Positions 8,097 to 15,895 of a DNA stretch of 37,522 nt are shown piece by piece. This DNA comes from Propionibacteriaceae bacterium UBA6122. Its GTDB lineage: Bacteria; Actinomycetota; Actinomycetes; Propionibacteriales; Propionibacteriaceae. The notes beneath the pieces were generated by a model, which worked only from the letters and a program-made list of their open reading frames with translations, did no database searches and had not been told where the DNA came from. The stretch lies in the NCBI GenBank assembly GCA_002428365.1, contig DIVW01000017.1:1-37522 (forward strand). The letters are read 5' to 3'. How positions within the stretch are numbered: the first letter of the stretch is position 1; each line of letters starts with the position of its first letter. The translations under genes and the position numbers were made by a program.

Positions 8097-8143
8097 GTGA
8101 GCCCGGCGTTCCCCCATCGGGTTGTGCCGAGCACCGGGCTCAC
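8097..8143 (-). terminator. Candidate terminator downstream of aztD-like gene
   Basis: Inverted repeat GTGAGCCCGG (8097-8106) and CCGGGCTCAC (8134-8143), starting 6 bp after the stop of the aztD-like gene. The 27-base loop is long and there is no clear U tract, so it is only a candidate. Confidence 0.4.
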
Positions 8144-8149
8144 CACACT

Positions 8150-9388
8150 TCATCGGCGTTCGAGCAGCACCATTCGGGTGGGCTCGCCGCCAAGCTTGAT
8201 TCGCTGCACGATGCGGCGACCGTCCAGACTCACCGAAACCAGCTTTCCGGCACTCGGCACCGTGACGTAGACCCGGTCGCTGGCCACGGCCAGATCAGGA
8301 TTGGCGGCCACCTCAGTGGTCTCTTCCTGATCCAAAGCGATGGCCGGCATCACCTTGATCTCGCGCAACAGCGCGCCGGAATCACCATCACGCACCTGCA
8401 GGAAGCCCTGGTAGGTCAGCACGTACAGCCGATCCATCTCCGGGACGGACGCCGTGGCCAGCTCATTGCGCGGCGCAAACCGGTTGGCCAGCGGCACCGC
8501 GGTCACCTTCACCTGGCCGCTAGCCGTCTCGATGCGATCAAGGCTGGTTTTGCCGCCGTTGGTGGCCCACAACACCGAGCCGGTGCCGCGGTAGACCGAG
8601 CCATCCCGATCAGTGCCGGGGTAGGCCACCAGCTTCGAAGCGCCACTCGCCGGATCAGCTGGTGCCACCAGCAGCCCGGTGGAGCAGGCGAAGATCACCT
8701 GGGTGCCATCGGCACTAACCGCCCCGCCGTGCAGACCTGGGCAGGTGCCATCGGTGGCGATGCTCTTGCCCGAAGCGGTGTCGATCACGGTGGTGTTGCC
8801 CGCCGTGGAGCCAGCGTGCAGCAGCTCGGCGCCGCCTTTCGATTTCACCGTGAGGTAGGTGTAGTGGCCAGGCCGTCCGACCTTCAGGGTGCCAGCATCT
8901 GCACTACCCAAACCCGAAATACCCGCCTCGTTGAGCAGTTGCAGCTCACCGGTGGCTTCCATCGAGAGCGCAGTCTTGCCGTTCACCACTGGCAGGTGGC
9001 CGTCATGCACCCCGCCAGCCGAAACCGTCACCCAAGTGCGCGCCACATAAGGGCGTCGCGCCTGGCCGGTGTTTTCGTCATAGGCGGTGTCGATCATGGT
9101 CACGTGATCGCGGTCGGTGTTGCGTCCGCGAATCGCGTAGGCGTACTTGCCGTCCTCAGAGCGGGCCAGGCTGATCGGGGCTGGCGGGGTGGAGAGTTCA
9201 TCGCGAATGGCGCCGTCGTCGAGCACGATGATGTTTCCGGTGGCCGAATCAGAGATCAGCAGGCGCTGGTTGACCTGCCACACCTCCGGGGTGCGTTCGG
9301 TGGATTCGTGGGCTGCGGCGAGGGTGACCGTGCCGGCTACGAGCAGCGGGACGGCCACTGCCAAGGCGATGGTGCGAGATCGGATCAT
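8150..9388 (-). CDS. AztD-like zinc metallochaperone, secreted beta-propeller
   Basis: A 412-residue exported protein: a hydrophobic signal sequence covers residues ~7-26 (ending LAAAHES). The remainder has YncE-like propeller repeats with short blades (TGNIIVLDDGAI, GNTTVIDTASGKSIATDG, GALLREIKVMPAIALDQEE). Candidate metal ligands are the HDGHLP motif and a paired-Cys segment CPGLHGG...FACSTGLLV, a layout known from AztD, which hands zinc to the AztC binding protein. A probable Zur palindrome immediately upstream supports a zinc role. No ribosome site precedes ATG 9388, but TAAACT (minus strand, 9400-9395) lies 6 bp before it, so the mRNA is probably leaderless. No aztABC transporter genes are visible here. 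The general fold is surer than the exact name. Confidence 0.7.
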   Translation of the reverse strand: MIRSRTIALAVAVPLLVAGTVTLAAAHESTERTPEVWQVNQRLLISDSATGNIIVLDDGAIRDELSTPPAPISLARSEDGKYAYAIRGRNTDRDHVTMIDTAYDENTGQARRPYVARTWVTVSAGGVHDGHLPVVNGKTALSMEATGELQLLNEAGISGLGSADAGTLKVGRPGHYTYLTVKSKGGAELLHAGSTAGNTTVIDTASGKSIATDGTCPGLHGGAVSADGTQVIFACSTGLLVAPADPASGASKLVAYPGTDRDGSVYRGTGSVLWATNGGKTSLDRIETASGQVKVTAVPLANRFAPRNELATASVPEMDRLYVLTYQGFLQVRDGDSGALLREIKVMPAIALDQEETTEVAANPDLAVASDRVYVTVPSAGKLVSVSLDGRRIVQRIKLGGEPTRMVLLERR

Positions 9389-9400
9389 GGCGACAGTTTA

Positions 9401-9415
9401 TGAGAATGATTCTCA
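9401..9415. promoter_or_regulatory. Probable Zur (zinc uptake regulator) box
   Basis: Perfect 15-bp palindrome TGAGAATGATTCTCA, matching the Fur/Zur-type pattern with paired TGA...TCA ends around an AATNATT centre. It lies 12 bp before the aztD-like start and touches the -10-like TAAACT at 9395-9400, so a bound repressor would block polymerase. cobU starts 82 bp away on the other strand. Confidence 0.75.
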
Positions 9416-9496
9416 CATGCAAGTAGGTGTCTCGCGTTTCGTCGCCAAGCCCATGAGAGCATGGAGCCGACCCCAACCTCAGAAGGTGATTGGCAG

Positions 9497-10024
9497 ATGA
9501 CTCGAGTGCTGGTGACCGGCGGAGTGCGCAGCGGTAAATCCCGCTACGCCGAATCGTTGCTGCCCGCTGAGGCCGCGGCCACCTACCTCACCCCCGGCTA
9601 CCCAGCCGACCGCGATGCCGAATGGGCGGCCCGAATCGCCGCTCACCGGCTGCGGCGGCCACCGGCCTGGACCACCGTCGAGAGTCTCGATCTGGCCGAG
9701 GCGCTGGCCGAGACCAGCACCCCGGTGCTCATCGATTGCCTGGGCACCTGGCTCACCCGGCTGATCGACTCCTGGGAAGCCTGGGAGGACGGCGAGGCCA
9801 GCATCACCGCCAAGCTCGAACCAGAGATCGTCCGGCTGGTGGCAGCCGTGGCCGCCCACCCAGCCGACCTGGTGATCGTCACCAATGAGGTCGGCTGGGG
9901 ATTAGTCAGTGAGCACCGCTCCGGACGTGTCTTCGCCGACCACCTGGGCAGACTCAATCAGCGGGTGGCCAGCGCCTGCGATCAAGTAGTGCTGTTGGTC
10001 GCTGGACGTCCACTGACCCTGTAA
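9497..10024 (+). CDS. cobU: Adenosylcobinamide kinase/guanylyltransferase
   Basis: Bifunctional enzyme that phosphorylates adenosylcobinamide and transfers GMP to it, making AdoCbi-GDP for CobS. The 175-residue product has the P-loop GGVRSGKSRYAE at residues 8-19 and His50 in AAHRLRRPPAW, the position of the guanylylated histidine in the family. It also has LIDCLGTWLTRL and VTNEVGWGLV with the typical spacing. ATG 9497 is chosen over an upstream in-frame start at 9461 because AGAAGG lies about 10 bp before it and the family begins just ahead of the P-loop. The C-terminus (VVLLVAGRPLTL) is complete. The pathway partners cobS and cobT are 0.7-2.5 kb downstream on the other strand. Confidence 0.9.
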   Translation: MTRVLVTGGVRSGKSRYAESLLPAEAAATYLTPGYPADRDAEWAARIAAHRLRRPPAWTTVESLDLAEALAETSTPVLIDCLGTWLTRLIDSWEAWEDGEASITAKLEPEIVRLVAAVAAHPADLVIVTNEVGWGLVSEHRSGRVFADHLGRLNQRVASACDQVVLLVAGRPLTL

Positions 10025-10117
10025 CCAACTAGACCCTTCGACCCTTCGATCCTTCGACAAGCTCAGGACAGGCAAGCTCAGGGAACTGAGGGACTCCTCC
10101 GGGAACTGACCCAAGTT

Positions 10118-10161
10118 GGCTGAGCCCGTCGAAGCCCCCCGGTCGATCGACGGGCTCAGCC
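10118..10161. terminator. Hairpin between convergent cobU and RidA-family genes
   Basis: Perfect 15-bp inverted repeat, GGCTGAGCCCGTCGA at 10118-10132 and its complement at 10147-10161, with a 14-base loop. It is another form of the dispersed CTTCGAC-GCTCAG element. Its place between two converging genes makes a bidirectional terminator plausible. Confidence 0.5.
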
Positions 10162-10188
10162 ACCTGGCCAGCGACATTCGGCCGAGGA

Positions 10189-10614
10189 CTAGAGCTGGAC
10201 GGTGATCAGCTCGGTCGGAGCAGTGGCGGCACCGCGGTAGGCGGTCACCTCAATCTCCACCAGGTAGGCCCCGGCGAGCGGGGCGGCGGTGAAGGTGGAG
10301 GTGGGGTCGATGCCGCGAAAATGCTCGCCGAGCACGTCAACGACTGCGTCCCAATCTTCAGAGCTAGGGACGAAAACGCGGGTGGCCACCACATCAGCCA
10401 GGGTTGCCCCGACCGCAGCCAGCGCACCGGAAATGTTCGCCAAGCACTGACGAGCCTGACCGGCCGCGTCCGGCGGCATGATCCGGGTCTCGTAGTTGAT
10501 GCCAGCGGTGTTGGAAACGAAGATCAAGTCGCCCACCGCGACCACCCGGGAGTACCCGGCCTTGGTCTCATACGGGCTGCCGGTCTTGACCTTGACGATG
10601 GTCGGCTGGCTCAC
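10189..10614 (-). CDS. RidA/YjgF-family protein
   Basis: A 141-residue member of the RidA superfamily, small trimeric enzymes that hydrolyse reactive enamine/imine intermediates. Visible features are the VAVGDLIFVSNTAG strand, the helix QARQCLANISGALAAVGATLADVV, TRVFVPSSEDWDAVVDVLGEHF, and the C-terminal VEIEVTAYRG strand. The conserved active-site Arg preceding the PL segment of true RidA is not evident (FTAAPLAGAYLVEIEV), so imine deaminase activity is uncertain and a different subfamily is likely. A strong GGAGG lies 6-7 bp before ATG 10614. It sits between cobU and cobS but no link to cobalamin is known. Confidence 0.8.
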   Translation of the reverse strand: MSQPTIVKVKTGSPYETKAGYSRVVAVGDLIFVSNTAGINYETRIMPPDAAGQARQCLANISGALAAVGATLADVVATRVFVPSSEDWDAVVDVLGEHFRGIDPTSTFTAAPLAGAYLVEIEVTAYRGAATAPTELITVQL

Positions 10615-10710
10615 GGAATTCCTCCAGAAATCGATTAGGAGGCATCAGTGTCTTGAGGCTGGATTGCGTGACCGTGTCGGCAACTTGACGGTCGGGTTAC
10701 GCCGCGCAGC

Positions 10711-11493
10711 TCACCCGGCAATCAGACCGGGTGCGCTCACCGAAGCGAACAGCAGCAGCACCGTGGCCGACACTTCGACCAATGCCCCCAGGACGTCGCC
10801 GGTGATGCCACCGAAGCGCTTGATCGCTACCTGCACCAGCCCGACTGCCACCACCGCGGCCACCATCAGGCCCACGATCGGCAACCAGTAGGGCTGTCCG
10901 GAAAGCCGCGCCACCAGGGTGGCTACGGCACCAACGAACACCCACAGGCCCACGGCAGCTTCCACCGGCACGCTGCCGGCCACCAACGCCCCGAGCCCGG
11001 ACGGTCGGGCCGCTGGCACCCGGGTGATGCAGCCGAACGACAACGCCGCTCGCGACGCGACCAACACGGTCGCCAATAGCAGCCAGCCCCAACCACGACC
11101 CAGCAGCGCTGAGGCTGCCGCCACCTGTGCGAGCAGTACCAGCACCAGCGCGGTGACGCCCATCGGCCCGATGTCGCCGGTCTTCATGATCGCCAGCGCC
11201 CGCTCCCGATCGCCGCCGCTGCCCAGAGCGTCGACGGTGTCGGCCAGGCCATCGATGTGCAACGCCCGAGTGCCCAGGGTCATCACCGCCACAACCACCA
11301 CCCCAGCCAGCAACGCGGGCACTCCGGCCAGCAGAGCGCCCCAACCAGCCAAAGCGGCCAGCATCGCCAAGGGCAGCACGGCTACCGGCGCCAGCAGCAT
11401 TGCCGTCCGCGCTAGTCGGGGGGTGATTTCGGCTGGGGGTCGCACCGGGAAGACGGTCAGCAGCCCGGTGGCCAGGCGCAGCCCGTCCAACAT
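10711..11493 (-). CDS. cobS: Adenosylcobinamide-GDP ribazoletransferase (cobalamin synthase)
   Basis: Integral membrane enzyme that joins AdoCbi-GDP with alpha-ribazole (phosphate) to form adenosylcobalamin (phosphate). The 260-residue protein has several hydrophobic helices and the family signature RALHIDGLADTVDALGSGG (residues ~75-93) followed by IMKTGDIGPMG. The last motif usually reads IMKD.R.GP, so one acidic position is shifted or changed here. Its ATG at 11493 overlaps the cobT stop by one base (TGATG), so it is translationally coupled to cobT and lies second in a cobT-cobS operon. Confidence 0.88.
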   Translation of the reverse strand: MLDGLRLATGLLTVFPVRPPAEITPRLARTAMLLAPVAVLPLAMLAALAGWGALLAGVPALLAGVVVVAVMTLGTRALHIDGLADTVDALGSGGDRERALAIMKTGDIGPMGVTALVLVLLAQVAAASALLGRGWGWLLLATVLVASRAALSFGCITRVPAARPSGLGALVAGSVPVEAAVGLWVFVGAVATLVARLSGQPYWLPIVGLMVAAVVAVGLVQVAIKRFGGITGDVLGALVEVSATVLLLFASVSAPGLIAG

Positions 11494-12530
11494 CAGGCCA
11501 GCTCGCTCAGCTGCGCAATGCCGAGCAAAGCGGCCACCGCCGAGCGCAACACCGGCACGGCCAACACCGCGCCGCTGCCCTCACCCAGCCGCATTTTGAA
11601 GTCGACCAACGGGGCGAGCCCGAGCCGATCCAGCGCCAGGGCCTGCCCGGGTTCGGGGGAGCGATGCCCAGCCTGCAGCCAGGCCTTGGTGCCAGGGGCG
11701 TAATCCTCGGCCACCACTGCTTCGGCCGCGGCGATCACCCCATCAATCAGTACCGGGACGCCCCGACGCGCTGCGCCAGCAATGAAGCCGACCGCGGCGG
11801 CGAAATCGGCTGCACCTACCGCGGCCAAGCGCTGCACCGGGTCGGCCAGGCGATCAGCCCCAGCCCGGGTCAAAGCCGCATCGATCACCGCGATCTTGTG
11901 TTGCAACACTGCGTCTTCGATGCCAGTGCCCCGGCCGGTTACCGCAGCAGCCGAAACGCCGAGACTGCCCGCGATTAGCGCGGCCGCGATCGTGGTGTTC
12001 CCAATGCCCAAGTCGCCGGCGATCAACAGCTGAGCGCCATCGTCAATGGCAGCCTGGGCGATCGCGTCCCCGGCAGCCAAGGCCTGCTCGGTCTCGGCCA
12101 CGCTGAGGGCATCGGTGAGGTGGATCGGCCCCGAAGATCGCCGAACCTTGTGCCGTCCGATCTCCGGCAGGTCGTCGAAATCGGCCGCGACCGAAATGTC
12201 GTGCAGGCTCACCGAGACGTTGTTGGCCGCTGCCAGGGCGGACACACCGGCCTTCCCGGCCACAATGCCGCGCACCATCGCCGCGGTGATCTCGGCGGGG
12301 TAGGCCGACACTCCGGCTTGGGCCACCCCGTGATCGCCGGCAAAGACCACCACCCGAACGTCATCGAGTTGCCGGGGCGGGCAGGTGCCCTGCACCGCGG
12401 CCACCCAGGCGGCTAGCGCCTCCAACTCGCCGAGGGCGCCGAGCGGTTTGGCTTGGCCATCGCTCAGCGCTCGGGCCGCCGCATAGGCGGTGTTGCTCGG
12501 CGCCGTCACGCGGGTGCCACTTTCAATCAT
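11493..12530 (-). CDS. cobT: Nicotinate-nucleotide-dimethylbenzimidazole phosphoribosyltransferase
   Basis: Makes alpha-ribazole phosphate from nicotinate mononucleotide and the lower-ligand base for CobS. ATG 12530 is preferred over the GTG at 12542 because GGAGG lies 6 bp upstream of it. The 345-residue product contains VVVFAGDHGVAQAGVSAYP near the N-terminal third, IAGDLGIGNTTIAAALI, and near the C-terminus MRLGEGSGAVLA, whose Glu317 corresponds to the catalytic base of the family. Length is normal. It is first in a coupled operon with cobS. No cobalamin riboswitch was recognised in the 240 bp upstream, which is filled by repeats. Confidence 0.9.
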   Translation of the reverse strand: MIESGTRVTAPSNTAYAAARALSDGQAKPLGALGELEALAAWVAAVQGTCPPRQLDDVRVVVFAGDHGVAQAGVSAYPAEITAAMVRGIVAGKAGVSALAAANNVSVSLHDISVAADFDDLPEIGRHKVRRSSGPIHLTDALSVAETEQALAAGDAIAQAAIDDGAQLLIAGDLGIGNTTIAAALIAGSLGVSAAAVTGRGTGIEDAVLQHKIAVIDAALTRAGADRLADPVQRLAAVGAADFAAAVGFIAGAARRGVPVLIDGVIAAAEAVVAEDYAPGTKAWLQAGHRSPEPGQALALDRLGLAPLVDFKMRLGEGSGAVLAVPVLRSAVAALLGIAQLSELA

Positions 12531-12606
12531 GCCTGCCTCCACTTCAGTTTCACCCTAAGCCGTTGCCTTGCCTGGTGCGGACGCCGCCACGGTGCGGCCC
12601 TTCGCC

Positions 12607-12715
12607 CTTCGACAAGCTCAGGGAACTGGAGGTGGGCTCAGGGAACTGGAGGTGGCCACAGGGAACTGGGGGTGGCCTCAGGGAACCGAGGGTCGGCTCA
12701 GGGCACCGGGTGCGC
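12607..12715. repeat. Dispersed repeat core followed by 20-bp tandem array
   Basis: The core CTTCGACAAGCTCAGGGAAC near 12607 runs straight into five copies of a 20-bp unit (GCTCAGGGAACTGGAGGTGG) starting at 12616, 12636, 12656, 12676 and 12696. The first two are identical and the later ones progressively diverged. It fills the gap between divergent cobT and the DUF456 gene. Confidence 0.9.
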
Positions 12716-12773
12716 GGCGACTCACCCTCGACCAGTTTGTCGGCGCCCGGCAGACTGGGGGCGGAGGTACGAA

Positions 12774-13256
12774 GTGGAACTCGCGTTGGAAATCCTGGTT
12801 GGCGTGGTCATCCTCGTTGGGCTGATCGGCATCGTGATCACGGTGTTGCCCGGCAGCCTGCTGATCGGCGCCGCAGTGCTGGTCTGGGCGCTCTACGTCC
12901 AAAGCACGATCGGTTGGTGGACGTTTGCCGTAGTGGCAGTGGTGCTCACCGTCGGCATGATCGGCAGCAAAGTGGTGATGGCCCGGCACACCCAGCGGGC
13001 CGGCACCACAAACGGCTCGCTGATCTTCGCGGGGCTGTTGGGCATCGTCGGCTTCTTCGTGATTCCGCTGGTCGGCCTGCCAATCGGCTTCGTGCTGGGG
13101 TTGTGGCTGGCCGAGTACTACCGCCTCCGCGAGCCGTCAGCCGCCTGGACCTCAGCGAAAGCCGGCCTGGCGGGCACTGGCTGGGGCCTGCTCGCCGAAC
13201 TCGCCGCTGGCCTGATTGCTGGCACCATCTGGCTAGCCGCCGCGATCTACACCTGA
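12774..13256 (+). CDS. DUF456 family membrane protein
   Basis: GTG 12774 is chosen because GGAGG is 7 bp upstream and the membrane segment begins at residue 3; the longer open frame upstream only reads repeats. The 160-residue product is very hydrophobic, with two glycine-rich halves (ILVGLIGIVITVLPGSLLIG near residue 10 and LLGIVGFFVIPLVGLPIGFVLG near residue 85) typical of DUF456. This small family of inner-membrane proteins has no known function. A hairpin follows its stop, so it is probably a single-gene unit. Confidence 0.85.
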   Translation: MELALEILVGVVILVGLIGIVITVLPGSLLIGAAVLVWALYVQSTIGWWTFAVVAVVLTVGMIGSKVVMARHTQRAGTTNGSLIFAGLLGIVGFFVIPLVGLPIGFVLGLWLAEYYRLREPSAAWTSAKAGLAGTGWGLLAELAAGLIAGTIWLAAAIYT

Positions 13257-13266
13257 GGCCAACCTT

Positions 13267-13286
13267 GGTGGGGCATAAACCCCACC
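13267..13286 (+). terminator. Short hairpin after the DUF456 gene
   Basis: GGTGGGG (13267-13273) and CCCCACC (13280-13286) around the loop CATAAA, 11 bp after the stop codon. No U tract follows, so it is a weak terminator candidate between DUF456 and dps. Confidence 0.45.
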
Positions 13287-13340
13287 GCCTGCTGGTTGCA
13301 CCAAACGGCACCCCCAAACCAGGCGAAAGAGGAGAACCAA

Positions 13341-13841
13341 ATGGCATCAAAGACGCGCGCTTACTCCGTCTCCGGCATCAACGCTGATACGGCTGCGAAG
13401 GTAGCCAAAGTTCTGCAGGAGCGACTGAACACCTACAACGATCTGCACCTGACACTCAAGCACGCCCACTGGAATGTGGTCGGCCCCAGCTTCATCGGCG
13501 TGCACGAAATGATCGATCCCGAGGTGGACGCCGTCCGCCTCAACGCCGACGCGGTTGCTGAGCGCATCGCCACCTTGGGCTTCACCCCCAACGGCACGAT
13601 CGGTGCGATCCTCAAGACCCGGGCATGGGAGGACTACCCCGTAGGCAAGGGCCTAGTACCGGAACATTTGGCCGCCTTGGACGCCCAATACGACCGAGTG
13701 ATTGGTGAGAACCGGGAGGCCATCGAGGCCGTCAGTGAGGATCCCATCACCGAAGATCTGCTGATTGGCCAGACCGCAGCCCTGGAGAAGTTCCAGTGGT
13801 TCGTCCGGGCCCACCTGGAGAACGGCACCGGCCGCTCCTAA
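13341..13841 (+). CDS. dps: Dps-family DNA-binding ferritin
   Basis: Forms a 12-subunit shell that oxidises and stores iron with hydrogen peroxide and protects DNA. ATG 13341 follows AGAGGAG by 6 bp and gives 166 residues. The inter-subunit ferroxidase ligands are present in order: His43 (HAHWNVVG), His55 and Asp59 (GVHEMIDPE), and Asp70 with Glu74 (NADAVAER). The N-terminal tail is short with two lysines and one arginine, so DNA binding could be weak. It has its own upstream hairpin and a strong downstream terminator, so it is likely monocistronic. Confidence 0.92.
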   Translation: MASKTRAYSVSGINADTAAKVAKVLQERLNTYNDLHLTLKHAHWNVVGPSFIGVHEMIDPEVDAVRLNADAVAERIATLGFTPNGTIGAILKTRAWEDYPVGKGLVPEHLAALDAQYDRVIGENREAIEAVSEDPITEDLLIGQTAALEKFQWFVRAHLENGTGRS

Positions 13842-13853
13842 ACCCCAGCAAAG

Positions 13854-13886
13854 CGAAGGCCGACACCACCACGGTGTCGGCCTTCG
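13854..13886. terminator. Strong bidirectional terminator after dps
   Basis: A 14-bp perfect stem, left arm 13854-13867 (CGAAGGCCGACACC), right arm 13873-13886, with the 5-base loop ACCAC. It lies between converging dps and the lipoprotein gene and can serve both. Confidence 0.8.
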
Positions 13887-13908
13887 TCGTTCAGTTGCCG
13901 CAGGCGGC

Positions 13909-14331
13909 TCAGAACTTGGTGCAGGCGGTACCAAATTCGGTCAACGCGACCTGGATCTCTTCGGCGGCCGCATTGAGCTTGTCACCGTCGAGCTTTTCAG
14001 GATCGTTACCGGCCTTCTTCAGTTCGTCCGACAGCGTCTTCATCGCGGCAGTCGCCTTGTCCAGAGCGGCGCCCACATCAGCGTTAGTCACCTTGGCACG
14101 GGCAGCGGTCAGCTCGGTCAACATCTTGTCGACCGCCTTGCTGGCGGCTTCGGGGTCGTTGGCGGCGGTGGTCATCGCGTCAGTGAACTCGCTCACAGCC
14201 TTCTGCATGCTGTCTGATACCGCAGCACACGCCTGAACGCCCGACTGCTGGCCCAGGCCAGGAATCAGCGAGCAACTCGACAGAAAAAGGGACGCCGCAA
14301 GTGCGGCAACAAGCAGACCTAGCTTGCGCAT
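13909..14331 (-). CDS. Small putative lipoprotein
   Basis: ATG 14331 is preferred to the upstream in-frame start because AGGAG sits 9 bp before it and a signal peptide begins there. Residues 1-18 (MRKLGLLVAALAASLFLSSC with the lipobox LSSC) predict a membrane-anchored lipoprotein with acylated Cys near residue 20. The mature part is about 120 residues, mostly Ala-rich amphipathic helix with two further Cys (one near the start of the mature part, one three residues from the end, TACTKF) that could form a disulfide. I do not recognise the family. It converges on dps across a shared terminator. Confidence 0.8.
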   Translation of the reverse strand: MRKLGLLVAALAASLFLSSCSLIPGLGQQSGVQACAAVSDSMQKAVSEFTDAMTTAANDPEAASKAVDKMLTELTAARAKVTNADVGAALDKATAAMKTLSDELKKAGNDPEKLDGDKLNAAAEEIQVALTEFGTACTKF

Positions 14332-14596
14332 CGAAATCAACTCCTGCTTCGAAAATGAGGCGACCGACCGCCCACGGTGGTCCAACTGTAGGGCGCGCCA
14401 GCCCTGAGGGCACTAGCTCACAGCGGTGGCATCTTCCGCGTCGGCAGCGCCCCGGGCAGGCCATATTGGCTTACCCCCGAGGATTACCTATCTACAAGGG
14501 GCGATGTGCAAAATTGCGCACCTTTTACGGGTGTCATTTCACAGGTCGCTGACGTTCCATAGAAAAGGCAATCAAGACCGCTTAGGGGAGGAACTG

Positions 14597-15031
14597 ATGC
14601 CAACAGGGATGGATGCTGGCCGATGGCTATTGGCAGCGGTAGACGCAGACGTACAGGTGCTGGCGCTTGGCGCTAGCGACCTGCCCGTCTTTGAAGTGGA
14701 ACGCGATCACAACGGGGCGATCGTCACTGGCCTGGGCTGGACGCTCGAGCGGTTCCAACGGCGCTTTGGCCACCACTGGGTGCCGGGACGAGTTGAGCTC
14801 AGCGCCGACGCGGTGGAATTTCGGCCGCGCGAACCAATAGCTTCGGCGACCCCGCTCGCCCTTCGCCTCCACGAGGTGGATTCCATCGATGCGATCGTCA
14901 AGGTCTTCAACAAGACCGTCCGGGTGGGCGTAGCAGGCGGCCATCTACTGGCCTTCCGCTGCCGCGAACCGTTCGCCTTTGCTGAGCAGTTGCGGATGGC
15001 CGCTGGCGCGGTGCGAGCAACCGCAGCCTGA
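14597..15031 (+). CDS. Hypothetical cytoplasmic protein, 144 residues
   Basis: ATG 14597 follows GGGGAGG by 6-7 bp. The product has no signal peptide or membrane segment. Its sequence (a GWTLERFQRRFGHHWVPG stretch, then alternating strands such as VRVGVAGGHLLAFRCREPFAF) suggests a small alpha/beta or PH-like fold, but I recognise no family. It stands alone, with a 265-bp gap upstream and the TetR promoter region downstream. Confidence 0.7.
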   Translation: MPTGMDAGRWLLAAVDADVQVLALGASDLPVFEVERDHNGAIVTGLGWTLERFQRRFGHHWVPGRVELSADAVEFRPREPIASATPLALRLHEVDSIDAIVKVFNKTVRVGVAGGHLLAFRCREPFAFAEQLRMAAGAVRATAA

Positions 15032-15086
15032 TCGGTCGCGCTGCCGGATTCCCTCAGTGGAGCTCTGGAAATAGTCGGCGCGTCCA

Positions 15087-15115
15087 TTGACCGACCGACG
15101 GTCGGTCGGTAGTTT
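15087..15115 (+). promoter_or_regulatory. Promoter and TetR operator of the efflux operon
   Basis: A near-perfect sigma-70-type promoter: TTGACC at 15087-15092, a 17-bp spacer, and TAGTTT at 15110-15115. The spacer is occupied by a perfect inverted repeat, ACCGACCGAC (15090-15099), a central G, and its complement (15101-15110). The operator thus covers both promoter boxes, as expected for autorepression by the TetR-family protein encoded from 15161. Confidence 0.8.
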
Positions 15116-15160
15116 TGAAAGCGGGTTGGCCCGCGGGTGGTCGGCCCGCAGGAGTTGGCA

Positions 15161-15895
15161 ATGACCGCCATCGGTGCAGCACCACGGGCGAAAGCTCGCA
15201 TCACCAAAGACCCCGACGTCCGGCGCGAAGAACTACTCGATGTGGCCCTCGAGTTGTGCCGCACCCAGGGCTTCGATTCGCTACGAGTCGAGCAGCTGGT
15301 CCAGACCGCCGGCGTAGCCAAAGGCACTTTTTACCATTACTTCGCCTCCAAGGACGCAGTGCTGGAGGCCCTGGTGCAGCGCTTCGGCGACAGTCTTTTC
15401 GACCACCTCAGCGCGGCCACCGAAACCACCCAGGGCACTGCCGCCGAGCGCCTAAGCGCTTTGATGGCGGCAGCTGCCACCTTCAAAGCGGCCCAGGGGG
15501 ACGTGCCCCTGGCGTCCTTCCTTTATCGCGACGAGAACCTGGCGATCCGGCACCGGGTTTTCCGGGCCTGGCGTGAACGTGCTCGCCAAGTGCTGGTACC
15601 GGTGATTGCCAGCGGTATCACTGACGGTTCGTTTCACGTGACCAGCGCCGAGGGCGCCACTGACATCGTCTTACTGCTCTGGTTTGAGGCCGCCGACCAC
15701 CTATGGGATAGGGCTCTGGCGGCCACTACCGCAGCGGAGTTCGCCGAAGTGATGATCTCCGGCGGCAGCTCCATTTACGAAGCCCAGGAGCGGATCCTCG
15801 GGGTCGCGCCGGGCACCTACGCGATGCCTGTCAGCCCAGAACTGATCGAAATGACCAAACAGCTGTTCGAAACCCTTGAGGGGAAGCAGTCATGA
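15161..15895 (+). CDS. TetR-family repressor of the downstream ABC efflux operon
   Basis: A 244-residue protein, ATG preceded by GGAG at 7-8 bp. The N-terminal helix-turn-helix is clear: REELLDVALELCRTQGFDSLRVEQLVQTAGVAKGTFYHYF at residues ~24-63, with the recognition-helix ending GTFYHYFASKDAVLE typical of TetR. The C-terminal ~180 residues should be the ligand-binding and dimer domain; its inducer cannot be read from sequence. It is the first gene of a coupled operon (its stop overlaps the HlyD-family start by ATGA). The ideal operator in its own promoter implies that it controls itself and the three export genes. Confidence 0.88.
   Translation: MTAIGAAPRAKARITKDPDVRREELLDVALELCRTQGFDSLRVEQLVQTAGVAKGTFYHYFASKDAVLEALVQRFGDSLFDHLSAATETTQGTAAERLSALMAAAATFKAAQGDVPLASFLYRDENLAIRHRVFRAWRERARQVLVPVIASGITDGSFHVTSAEGATDIVLLLWFEAADHLWDRALAATTAAEFAEVMISGGSSIYEAQERILGVAPGTYAMPVSPELIEMTKQLFETLEGKQS

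Noticed and set aside
7853..8146. N-terminal extension of glutaminase (98 more residues)
   Set aside because: The extension translates hairpin repeats, and the GTG at 7852 gives the normal family length.
7418..9403. 661-codon open frame on the plus strand
   Set aside because: It runs antisense through the glutaminase and the aztD-like gene and has no domain; it is a by-product of high GC.
12531..12773. Cobalamin riboswitch upstream of cobT
   Set aside because: The interval is mostly the tandem array and I could not find the conserved B12-box or a plausible fold.
14512..14527. GTGCAAAATTGCGCAC near-palindrome upstream of the 144-residue protein gene
   Set aside because: Only the outer four bases of each arm pair cleanly, and no promoter boxes could be placed around it with confidence.
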